Shown here: piece by piece, positions 14,873-21,895 of the stretch | Position numbering within the stretch: the stretch's first letter is position 1 | Layout of the letters: each line of letters opens with the position of its first letter | Origin: a virus | DNA length: 21,895 nt | Strand: one strand, 5' to 3' | Virus record (IMG/VR): IMGVR_UViG_3300008470_000270 | Span: 1 to 21,895 of that record | Made by a program: the position numbers and the translations under genes | The notes under the pieces: generated by a model | Told to the model about the DNA's origin: nothing | What the model saw: only the letters and a program-made list of their open reading frames with translations | Database searches by the model: none

Positions 14873-15826
14873 ATGGCGGCATCAATAAACGAGGTAAGGA
14901 ATACAGTCTTAGCAATAGCAAATAAAAATAATTACGGGTACATATCTCCACAAGATTTTAACCTATATGCAAAGCAGGCTCAAATGGATATGTTTGAGGA
15001 TTATTTTTACTCCTATAATAATTGGATTGTAAAGCAGAACGCAAGGTTATCAGGAATAGGGTACGCTGATATTTTGAAGGGATTGGTTGAGGTTATAGAT
15101 AGCTTTTCTACTCAAGTTTTTTTGCCTCAAGTTTCTTCAAACATCTTCTCACTACCTAATGATTACTACCTAATAAATAAGTTGTTTTATTATTCAACGC
15201 CATTGTTTACAGGTACAACAACAGCGACAGGCGTAGGACAACTAATAGATGCGGCAGCCATAGGATGGAGTACCATACCAGCGTCTGCACCAACACCTCC
15301 AATAGGTAGTATAGTGGTTAACACGACCACTCTCACAGAGGCTTATATAACTGGTGTGGTTGACGGGACTACGGTCACGATAAGTAATGATATATTTACA
15401 GTAATAGGCGAGAGCTATGTTATATATGCAGACACTAAGATTAGAGAGGTAGAACGAGTAAGTCAAAACAAAATATTTCTACTAACTAACTCCATGCTTA
15501 CTGCTCCTACTAAAACATACCCTGCGTATGTGCTGGATGGTAATAATGTTACGGTATACCCTTCTACTATAATTAACGCTGGTGCTATAAGGTCTCAGTA
15601 TGTAAGGTATCCTCTTGACCCAAGATGGACTTACTTAAACTTAGGTTTAGGAGAACCACAATTCGATCCAACTCAACCTGACTTCCAAGAGTTTGAATTA
15701 CCAAGTTCTGATGAGCCTACATTGATTGCAAAGATTTGTCAATACGTTGGTATAGAAATAAGGGAAGCAGACGTATATAATTTTGGAAGAACAGAAGAGG
15801 GAACTGAAACACAAGAAACAAGCTAA
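14873..15826 (+). CDS. Head-tail connector / ring protein (317 aa)
   Basis: First gene of the tail-neck unit. The N-terminus INEVRNTVLAIANKNNYGYI (5-24), then SPQDFNLYAKQAQMDMFEDYF (split helices, 25-45), is a conserved start of connector-region proteins in crAss-like and marine phages, as I remember them. The C-terminus (SSDEPTLIAKICQYVG, then IEIREADVYNF) is the matching helical end. The middle holds a Thr/Gly-rich insertion (about 105-180) that looks like an extra beta domain. The stop is followed after two bases by the next ring-protein ATG. It probably forms one of the rings below the portal. Which ring is not determined. Confidence 0.65.
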   Translation: MAASINEVRNTVLAIANKNNYGYISPQDFNLYAKQAQMDMFEDYFYSYNNWIVKQNARLSGIGYADILKGLVEVIDSFSTQVFLPQVSSNIFSLPNDYYLINKLFYYSTPLFTGTTTATGVGQLIDAAAIGWSTIPASAPTPPIGSIVVNTTTLTEAYITGVVDGTTVTISNDIFTVIGESYVIYADTKIREVERVSQNKIFLLTNSMLTAPTKTYPAYVLDGNNVTVYPSTIINAGAIRSQYVRYPLDPRWTYLNLGLGEPQFDPTQPDFQEFELPSSDEPTLIAKICQYVGIEIREADVYNFGRTEEGTETQETS

Positions 15827-15828
15827 AT

Positions 15829-16584
15829 ATGTCATACATTACAGATTACCAATACTATGAGAATAGTCAGAATGTACCTACAGATGCAAACTGTGGGTCG
15901 TATCAATTTGTTAGCTTAGAGGATATCGTTAATAACTTCATGTTAATGTATCAGGGTAACAATGAGATTATAAATAACATCAACCGTTATCAAGTTTTGT
16001 TTCACGCAAAGAGAGGGATTCAAGAATTGAATTACGATGCGATGAAGGAAATAAAAATATTAGAGTTGCAGATTTGTGATCAGCTAAGGTTTGTGTTGCC
16101 TCAAGATTATGTGAATTGGGTAAGAATTTCTCAGCAAGAAAACGGTATGCTTTTCCCTATGACTGAAAACATTCAGACCAACTGGAGTAACGCTTACTTA
16201 CAAGACAATGAGTGTAGAATATTGTTTGATGTTGACGGCAATGTATTGAAGCCTGATAATTCATTTTTTGATATACAACGATTAGGAGGGCAGCAAAGGA
16301 ATACTTACTTAGGGACAGGTCCTTATAACGGACAGCAAGGATACTGCATGGATGGTAACTGGGCTTTTGATTATGCTGTAGGTGCTCGTTTTGGTTTGAA
16401 TACAGAAACAGCTAATGTAAATCCTACATTTAGTATTAATAAAAAGGGTGGCGTAATAAACTTTAATTCGGGAATGTCGGGTAAATTTGTAGTGTTGGAG
16501 TATGTTTCTGATGGCTTAGAGTCTGGTGATGATTCAAGCGTAAGTGTAATAAATTATTTGAACAGTTTATATATGCCTATATAA
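15829..16584 (+). CDS. Ring/tail tubular-like protein, N-terminal part; frame lost near the C-terminus (251 aa)
   Basis: Conserved core: YQFVSLEDIVNNFMLMYQGN (25-44), INRYQVLFHAKRGIQELNYD (51-70), FVLPQDYVNWVRIS (residues about 88-101), and GKFVVLEYVSDGLESGDD near 224. These match the ring (P22 gp4/tail-tubular-like) proteins of crAss-like phages from memory. Family members then continue with a helical tail containing RNAKLRxSNI. Here the frame instead ends with YLNSLYMPI at a TAA (16582-16584), and the expected tail is found in the -1 frame from about 16545 to 16748. The native protein would be about 305 residues. The gene is therefore frameshifted, or decoded with a frameshift. Confidence 0.75.
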   Translation: MSYITDYQYYENSQNVPTDANCGSYQFVSLEDIVNNFMLMYQGNNEIINNINRYQVLFHAKRGIQELNYDAMKEIKILELQICDQLRFVLPQDYVNWVRISQQENGMLFPMTENIQTNWSNAYLQDNECRILFDVDGNVLKPDNSFFDIQRLGGQQRNTYLGTGPYNGQQGYCMDGNWAFDYAVGARFGLNTETANVNPTFSINKKGGVINFNSGMSGKFVVLEYVSDGLESGDDSSVSVINYLNSLYMPI

Positions 16585-16748
16585 AGTTCTCTATTTTAAA
16601 TGGCAGGTACGGGGTTCAGGAGTATGTTATTAATAGGGCAAGAAAAGACAAGTCTTCGTTGCTACGAAATGCTAAGTTAAGATCAAGTAACATTCACCCT
16701 GGTAGACTATTGATGAATCTAAGAGGCCAAAACAAATTGATAAAGTAA
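16545..16748 (+). pseudogene. Out-of-frame C-terminal end of the ring protein
   Basis: This frame is open from 16533 (after a TGA at 16530) to TAA at 16746-16748 and has no ATG near its beginning. It reads NKLFEQFIYAYIKFSILNG, then QEYVINRARKDKSSLLRNAK, LRSSNIHPGRLL and RGQNKLIK. RNAKLRxSNI followed by xxRGxxKxIK is the known ending of crAss-like ring proteins. An amphipathic helix precedes it, as expected. It joins the upstream frame smoothly at GTA AGT GT(A) AAT AAA TTA, i.e. one missing base in an A/T run at about 16545-16553. The next gene's ATG (16750) follows the TAA by one base, consistent with 16748 being the original end. Confidence 0.75.
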
Positions 16749-16749
16749 C

Positions 16750-19419
16750 ATGGGAGATAGTCGCACAACTTTTATAGCAGGTAAGATGAACAAGAGCGTT
16801 GATGAACGCTTAGTTCCACCAGGAGAATATGTGGACGCTTTGAATGTGAGGTTAGGGTCTACAGAGACTACTGAGGTTGGTGCTGTAGAAAACTCTTTAG
16901 GAAATAGTCTTTTGACTAACTTACAGTTTGCTGGTGAAGACTTGATTGGAGATGTTAGATGCATAGGAGTATTTGAGGATGGGATTAATGAAACCTTATA
17001 CTGGTTTGTTCATAATGAAAACAATCCCTACTCTTCAGATACAGGTGTTGTAGATTTAGTTGTATCTTATAACACTAACTCTGGTGTTTTAATTTACCAC
17101 TGCATAAGCACATCTGTCTTAAACTTTAATTTCACTTACTTAATTACTGGGGTATCTAAAATAGAAGACCTGCTGTTTTTTACAGATGACTTAAATCCAC
17201 CAAGGTGTATAAATGTGACAAGGGATTATGCTTACCCTGGTCCTGGCCAAATAGACAATAGATTTGTAGAAGAAGATGTTAGTGTAATAGTTAAGCCGCC
17301 AGGGTTTGAGGATAGACTGGTAGACGGAGGGGGTAACTACATTACTTCTATGCCTCTGTCTTCACCTCATGTAGAGTTAAGCCTAATTGAAGGAGGGGAG
17401 CAGAACTACATAGAGACAAGGTTTTTAACCTTTGCTTATAGGTATCGTTATGAGGACGGAGAGTATAGTGCCACTTCTTTATTTTCAACTCCAGCATTTG
17501 AGCCAGGTACTTTTGTGTTAAGTAATCAGAACTTTTGGAATGAGGGTATGGAGAATAGGTACAACAGATGTATGGTTACATTTTCTACTGGTTCTCGAAG
17601 GGTAAAAGAAATAGACTTACTGTACAAGGAGACTACATCCAATGTTATATATGTAGTAAATAGATTCAAGAAGGCTGACTTAGAGATTTCCGACAATGAC
17701 TTCTTTACTTATGAATTTATTAACTCTGAAATATATACCACTTTAGGATCAGATGAGCTACTAAGACTTTACGATAACGTACCAAGAACAGCTAAGGCTC
17801 AAACTATTCAAGGCAATAGGTTGATGTACGGCAACTATGTAGACGGTTACAACATAACGAGAACTGCAGAGGGAGGAGTTATCCCTGTTGAGTATAGAGC
17901 AGAACCATTTAGCAGACTTATAGCTGGAGAATCATTTCCTATCCCAACAGTTTCTTCAGGGTCTTATACTATAGGCGGTGCGGTAAGTGAAGCAAACTCA
18001 GTTATAACATTTGATTTAGCGGCTATGCAGTCGGCAGGGAGTACAGTTATATCAGCTGGTACTTTAATAGATTTTGTTTTTCAGCTACAACAAACTACAC
18101 CTACAGTGTGTACGGACACAGGTACAAGTGCTCAGTGTGTCAACACCTCCTTACAGTCCTCACCTTTTTATGTGAGCATGACATTTGTAGCGGCTGTAGA
18201 TTATGCAGACGTGAACGCAATGCTTTCCTCTCAAGAGTTTAAAGATAGAATAGGATGTAGTGCAGACCAAGGTTTTTCTGGTGTTTCAGTAGTTCAAGAG
18301 CTTTACCCTTGTAATAATAGTGCGGATGGCGCAACACTAAGTGACCAATTTTATGCTGCAGCAGAAGACCCTATGATAGGGACCACACTACAATTAGTAG
18401 GTGGTGGTGTGATTAACACCGCATGTTCTGTATCCGCTTTAAACACTAACCCTTTTCCAACCCTCTGCGCTACATTACCTGTAACGGATGGGACTACAGA
18501 TAACACTACGGTTACAGCGGGTCAGATGGAGGACACCTCTATTGATTTTGCTGCTGCAGGTGTTGTTGTAGGTGATATAGTAATTGACTCATTGACAGGG
18601 TTAAGTGCTGAGGTCACTGCCGTTCCAGGTGGTGGTGGGGCTAACACTTTAACGATAATAGATATAGACGGTGGGCTTGCTACTTTACAGGTGTCTGGCA
18701 CATTGTTTCAGATTGTTACGGGTGCATCTTCTGTACCCCCATGCTCTCATGACGGTTTTGTTTACACAAGCTCTGGAACAACATTTAGCTTACAAGTTCC
18801 CGCAACTCAATGGTTTTCTGCAGACGGAACATCGAGTGGTAACTACGCTGTAGCATACAGGTACTATAATTTTATTGCGTTTAATTCTACGGCACGTTTT
18901 ACGTTGTCTTCAGAGTCAGGCAGCTTACACTCTAACAGAGACTACGAGGTCGGTGTAATGTATATGGATGCGGAGGGTAGGTCTTCTACTGTAATTACAA
19001 GTAATGACTCCACCTTATACTTCCCGCCATCAACATCTGTTTTAAAGAACAAGATAAAAGTAACACTTGATAGTTTGCCACCTTACTGGGCGAGTAAGTA
19101 CAAGTTTGTGGTTAAGCCAAGTCAGGGAACTTACCAAACTGTTTTCGCAACTACCTTTTACCAACCAGACGGAACTGGAAGTGGTTCAACAGGACTTCCT
19201 GTAGCAACAGAGAATGACCCATCTCAAGTATGGTTTAGGTTAGAGGGTCAGAATCAAAATATCCTTCAGGTAGGAGACGAGCTTACGGTAAAGCAGGACA
19301 CTGAAGGTCCTGTTATAACGGAGCAAAAATCAGTGGTATTGGCTATTCAAGCATTCTCAGGTGGCGGTATAACATCTATATCTTTACCTGGATTATACAT
19401 GCTGCTTAAGCCTTCATGA
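16750..19419 (+). CDS. Giant tail stabilization / muzzle-like protein, N-terminal part, ending at an in-frame TGA (889 aa)
   Basis: The signature GKMNKSVDERLVPPGEYVDA (11-30), LNVR, and VGAVENSLGNSLL is the start of the large podovirus tail stabilization proteins of crAss-like and marine phages, which form the lower tail below the rings. Further blocks include YRYEDGEYSATSLFSTPAF and MYMDAEGRSSTVI, repeated beta-propeller-like features. Cys-rich, Thr/Gly-rich insertions lie at about 400-690. Near the end come VGDELTVKQDTEGPVITEQ and LPGLYMLLKPS, a section that in relatives sits mid-protein. TGA at 19417-19419 interrupts here, and the same frame continues to 21846 without another stop. Confidence 0.78.
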   Translation: MGDSRTTFIAGKMNKSVDERLVPPGEYVDALNVRLGSTETTEVGAVENSLGNSLLTNLQFAGEDLIGDVRCIGVFEDGINETLYWFVHNENNPYSSDTGVVDLVVSYNTNSGVLIYHCISTSVLNFNFTYLITGVSKIEDLLFFTDDLNPPRCINVTRDYAYPGPGQIDNRFVEEDVSVIVKPPGFEDRLVDGGGNYITSMPLSSPHVELSLIEGGEQNYIETRFLTFAYRYRYEDGEYSATSLFSTPAFEPGTFVLSNQNFWNEGMENRYNRCMVTFSTGSRRVKEIDLLYKETTSNVIYVVNRFKKADLEISDNDFFTYEFINSEIYTTLGSDELLRLYDNVPRTAKAQTIQGNRLMYGNYVDGYNITRTAEGGVIPVEYRAEPFSRLIAGESFPIPTVSSGSYTIGGAVSEANSVITFDLAAMQSAGSTVISAGTLIDFVFQLQQTTPTVCTDTGTSAQCVNTSLQSSPFYVSMTFVAAVDYADVNAMLSSQEFKDRIGCSADQGFSGVSVVQELYPCNNSADGATLSDQFYAAAEDPMIGTTLQLVGGGVINTACSVSALNTNPFPTLCATLPVTDGTTDNTTVTAGQMEDTSIDFAAAGVVVGDIVIDSLTGLSAEVTAVPGGGGANTLTIIDIDGGLATLQVSGTLFQIVTGASSVPPCSHDGFVYTSSGTTFSLQVPATQWFSADGTSSGNYAVAYRYYNFIAFNSTARFTLSSESGSLHSNRDYEVGVMYMDAEGRSSTVITSNDSTLYFPPSTSVLKNKIKVTLDSLPPYWASKYKFVVKPSQGTYQTVFATTFYQPDGTGSGSTGLPVATENDPSQVWFRLEGQNQNILQVGDELTVKQDTEGPVITEQKSVVLAIQAFSGGGITSISLPGLYMLLKPS
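19417..19419 (+). other. In-frame TGA inside the stabilization protein gene
   Basis: The reading frame is the same on both sides: LPGLYMLLKPS, stop, WSIETPVNVYYFYGTRSS. No ATG follows in frame for well over 200 bases; GTG at 19444 is the first listed alternative start. Without the TGA, the gene would encode about 1,698 codons from 16750 to 21843. Confidence 0.85.
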
Positions 19420-19443
19420 TGGTCTATAGAAACTCCTGTCAAT

Positions 19444-21846
19444 GTGTATTATTTTTATGGGACAAGATCAAGTACAGTTTTCGATCCATTCGATACTCCT
19501 TGCGTGTCAGCGTATCCTTTAAATGACAGCAACGGTGTTCCTTACACTATACCAGCGGGTTCAACTATTAGAATAAAGTGCTGGATATATAGAAATGGGG
19601 GTGGAGACTGCAGTAAAAGGATAGAGTTTGATAGAACATTTATATCTTCATCTGACTACTCAGACTTTAGGGCATGGGCGTTAGGGGACAACTTGTCAAG
19701 TCAAATGACCACAGGTAACTCCACAAACATTAACGGGGAAATGACCTTAAGTTTTAGTAATAATTTAGGGAGTATCTGTAATTCTGCTGTAATAGATTCA
19801 GGAGATGCTCAAGCAAACATTAATGTAAACTCAGCTGGAGGATTGTTTTTTAATTTAAACAGCGGAGGGTTAAGAGTTTGTCAAAATGCAGGTGGTGGTA
19901 TACTGGATGATTTATCACAAACATTTGGTGTTGGAATTGGTGGAGGATATAATCTTCATAGCCCACATGTAAATTTAAGAATTGAAGTAACAAGGACTAT
20001 TGGTGCGTTTGTCTTTGAAACAGAGCCACAGGAGGTGGACCCTAACTTGTTTTATGATGCGTCAGAGTTGTTAGACATTGAGCCTGAAACACCTGGTGGA
20101 CAAAAGTACCATATGGCTAAAACGGATTTCATACCAACAAACTTACAGCCTAATAATTATGTTTTATCTGCAGGTTCACAAAATCAAACCTCTGGAGGGG
20201 ACCCTCTTATAACGGTGTTAGATGATTACAACTGCTACACCTTTGGTAACGGTGTTGAAAGTTTTAGGATTCATGACAACCCTGCAGGAAAGACTTTTAA
20301 TTTAGGGGAAAGAACAGTAGCCGTATCTAACCAAGACTTTCAAGAAGCTGATAGGTTTGCAGGTATTACATATAGTGGGGTTTATAGTAGCTCCTCTAAC
20401 TCTAATAACTTAAATGAATTTAACTTAGGCTTAGTAAACTTCAAGGATTGCGAAACAAGTTTTGGACCTATTCAAATATTACACGCAAGGCAGACAGATA
20501 TACTTACCCTACAAGAGGACAGGATGTCTTATGTGTTAGCAGACAAAGATATTATCAGTGACGCTGCTGGAGGTGGTGCTATTATAGCTGTGCCTAAAGT
20601 GTTAGGTAAACAAATAGCGAGGATAGAGGAGTTTGGGATTAGCTTTAATCCTGAGAGTTTTGTTTCTTGGGGTTCCGATATGTTTTTTACTGACACCAAA
20701 AGAGGTGCTGTAATTAACTTGCGTGGTTCAAATATGAAGTCTGATGCGATACAAGTTGTGTCCAAGTTAGGTATGAACTCTTGGTTTAGAGACACCTTTA
20801 ACACTCAGCTCACTACTCAGAAGTTAGGTGGGTATGACCCGTACATGAACGAGTATGTTTTAGGAACCAACTTGCGTACCGTTCCTGTTTTGGAAAATAA
20901 AATTCCTTGCGGTCAAACCCTTACTCAGGTAGACAGCAATTCAATTGTTGAGTATGAAGTAGTTTTAGGGGCTATTGTAGGTCAGGTTAACATACCTTAC
21001 TCAATAACACCTGGTGGCTCACTAAGTATAAGTGTAACATGGAATGGATCTGTAGTCGCATCGGTTGTTGATGCTACAGTAAGTGGGTTTCTTACATTTG
21101 CAAAAAGCTTAAACTCACAGCAAACTTGCTTTGTAACAATAACACCTGTAGCAGCAAGCTACTCTATAACTGTAGACTGTTTACCTAAAAATCCTATAAC
21201 GGTGATACAGGTTGTTACTAACACAAACAACTATAACGGTGAGTTTATTCACACCTCATACAACTGGACTGACGGCTTTACTGTTAGCCCTTCAGCAGGA
21301 TTTTCTTCTGCAGGGTTAACAGTACCACAGGCTTCAGAGTATCAGTCTAATGTAGGTAACAGGTCTCTTGGAGTGTTCCCTTATAATGGTGTAGACATAA
21401 AATTAAAAACGCAAAAGTACGGCATAGACACATTTGACTTTAACCCTGACATACATAAGTTTAGAATACTTTCTTCCAGCACCTTGTATGAGGACACAGA
21501 GGCAGACTTGAGTGCCTTGTTAACCGCTTCGTCATTAGTAGGCGGGGGTGTAATAACAAGTCCAGCACCTAATGAATACCAAGGGGTGGAGACAGGATTT
21601 TTTCTTTCTGACTTTAACCAATACCTATACTTGATATGGGACTTAAGATTAATCAGCTCTCAAATAGTTTGTTACTGTCAGACCACTGATGAGGCTAAAG
21701 AAATTTGTAATGATTTTGGGACTAGTAAGAAGGGAAAAGAAGAGATTATGAAATTAAGAAAACTAAATCTAAGGTTTTACTACCCGGAAAGCTTTCTACT
21801 TGTGACAAGAACACCCCGCCGGAGGATAGAGAAATATTTCTTGTAG
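19444..21846 (+). CDS. Giant tail stabilization / muzzle-like protein, C-terminal part (about 800 aa, same frame as 16750)
   Basis: The frame actually opens at 19420, right after the TGA. GTG at 19444 is only a nominal start with no leader of the kind seen elsewhere. The protein continues the beta-rich tail architecture with FDPFDTPCVSAYPLND and an IKCWIYRNGGGDCSKR region, an aspartate/Asn-rich middle, the propeller-like run SFVSWGSDMFFTDTKRGAVI (a 'scaled' structural repeat), YNGEFIHTSYNWTDGF, and the expected family end GFFLSDFNQYLYLIWDLRL followed by a Cys-rich stretch (VCYCQTTDEAKEICNDF). The last ~40 residues (from about 21727) are probably not native: they overlap a topoisomerase frame and read as arbitrary basic sequence (RTPRRRIEKYF). 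Confidence 0.72.
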   Translation: MYYFYGTRSSTVFDPFDTPCVSAYPLNDSNGVPYTIPAGSTIRIKCWIYRNGGGDCSKRIEFDRTFISSSDYSDFRAWALGDNLSSQMTTGNSTNINGEMTLSFSNNLGSICNSAVIDSGDAQANINVNSAGGLFFNLNSGGLRVCQNAGGGILDDLSQTFGVGIGGGYNLHSPHVNLRIEVTRTIGAFVFETEPQEVDPNLFYDASELLDIEPETPGGQKYHMAKTDFIPTNLQPNNYVLSAGSQNQTSGGDPLITVLDDYNCYTFGNGVESFRIHDNPAGKTFNLGERTVAVSNQDFQEADRFAGITYSGVYSSSSNSNNLNEFNLGLVNFKDCETSFGPIQILHARQTDILTLQEDRMSYVLADKDIISDAAGGGAIIAVPKVLGKQIARIEEFGISFNPESFVSWGSDMFFTDTKRGAVINLRGSNMKSDAIQVVSKLGMNSWFRDTFNTQLTTQKLGGYDPYMNEYVLGTNLRTVPVLENKIPCGQTLTQVDSNSIVEYEVVLGAIVGQVNIPYSITPGGSLSISVTWNGSVVASVVDATVSGFLTFAKSLNSQQTCFVTITPVAASYSITVDCLPKNPITVIQVVTNTNNYNGEFIHTSYNWTDGFTVSPSAGFSSAGLTVPQASEYQSNVGNRSLGVFPYNGVDIKLKTQKYGIDTFDFNPDIHKFRILSSSTLYEDTEADLSALLTASSLVGGGVITSPAPNEYQGVETGFFLSDFNQYLYLIWDLRLISSQIVCYCQTTDEAKEICNDFGTSKKGKEEIMKLRKLNLRFYYPESFLLVTRTPRRRIEKYFL

Positions 21847-21895
21847 AAGGGGAGTCTGCCGGTGGTACAGGTAAGAACGCAAGAAACAGTAAGTA
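21729..21895 (+). pseudogene. Type IIA topoisomerase (GyrB/ParE-like) TOPRIM fragment, no start codon, runs off window
   Basis: This frame opens just after a TAA at 21726-21728 and stays open to the window edge. It reads RRDYEIKKTKSKVLLPGKLS, then TCDKNTPPEDREIFLVEGES and AGGTGKNARNSK. LPGKLS..C, then E(I/L)FLVEGESAGG and K.AR, is the classic start of the TOPRIM domain of GyrB/ParE (E. coli: LPGKLADC ... LYLVEGDSAGGSAKQGR). The glutamate of EGESAGG is the catalytic TOPRIM acid. The ~400-residue ATPase/transducer part normally before it is absent, and there is no ATG, GTG or TTG in frame. The fragment overlaps the tail gene's last ~120 bases in another frame. It may be a chimeric join, a recombined remnant or a frameshifted gene. 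Confidence 0.8.

Noticed and set aside
16607-16614. A missing G in the GGGG run as the cause of the small disrupted gene after the ring protein
   Set aside because: The -1 frame is already open and family-like well upstream of the GGGG run (NKLFEQFIYAYIKF), so the frame change must lie near 16545-16553.
16600-16680. A 26-codon reading frame starting at ATG 16600 (MAGTGFRSMLLIGQ) after the ring protein
   Set aside because: The overlapping -1 frame carries the conserved ring-protein C-terminus (RNAKLRSSNI, RGQNKLIK), so the short ATG frame is most likely incidental.
3985-19419. Genome-wide reassignment of TGA to tryptophan
   Set aside because: Long genes such as TerL, portal, capsid and scaffold use TGG for Trp and contain no in-frame TGA, and TerL itself ends with TGA at 8513-8515 (readthrough would add only four codons before a TAA). 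Site-specific readthrough at 19417 is kept as an open finding.
19416-19520. ATGATG at 19416 as start of a separate downstream gene
   Set aside because: That frame ends after about 35 codons with unrelated sequence. The tail-protein sequence continues in the frame of the upstream gene instead.
1-21895. tRNA genes, CRISPR arrays, insertion sequences or defence genes
   Set aside because: No cloverleaf, regularly spaced repeats, transposase motifs or toxin/nuclease pairs were seen, and nearly all bases are covered by phage structural genes.

Overview
The window is part of a tailed-phage (podovirus-type) genome or provirus that probably infects a Bacteroidota/Flavobacteriia host. All credible genes lie on the + strand and are tightly packed. 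The host guess rests on four start-proximal boxes of the form TAnnTTTG (three TATCTTTG, one TAACTTTG), which match the Bacteroidota -7 promoter element. It also rests on A/T-rich leaders such as AAATTAAATTAAATG in place of Shine-Dalgarno sites. The portal, capsid, ring and stabilization proteins resemble, from memory of those families, the marine crAss-like (Crassvirales) and related uncultured marine podovirus lineages. That placement is an inference.

Layout. 2-415: 3' end of a BspA/LRR-like virion protein. 420-2409: small-gene and lysis region with a one-helix membrane protein, an M15 peptidase endolysin, a 3TM holin and several very short Lys-rich proteins, most joined by TAATG overlaps. 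2460-5009: a promoter, a coiled-coil protein, and two tail-fibre-like genes that share an N-terminal module; the second is split into two frames and ends in a C1q/TNF-like head. 5028-6291: small conserved genes, including a protein with two GroES-like halves. 6269-13545: packaging and head module (large terminase, portal, scaffold-like protein, major capsid protein), closed by a strong terminator. 13606-14782: two head-region genes of unknown function, the second insulated by its own promoter and terminators. 14873-21846: connector/ring proteins and a giant tail stabilization ('muzzle-like') protein.

The notable features are disruptions. (1) The ring-protein gene at 15829 loses frame near 16540, and its conserved C-terminus continues in the -1 frame to 16748. 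(2) The giant stabilization gene has an in-frame TGA at 19417-19419. (3) The tail-fibre gene is split at 3984. (4) The last ~170 bases encode, in a frame without any start codon, the TOPRIM region of a type IIA topoisomerase (GyrB/ParE-like, motif EGESAGG), overlapping the end of the tail gene. Together these point to sequence errors, a chimeric junction, a decaying provirus, or unusual decoding. No tRNA, CRISPR array, integrase or defence system was seen, and no gap longer than about 100 bases lacks a gene.
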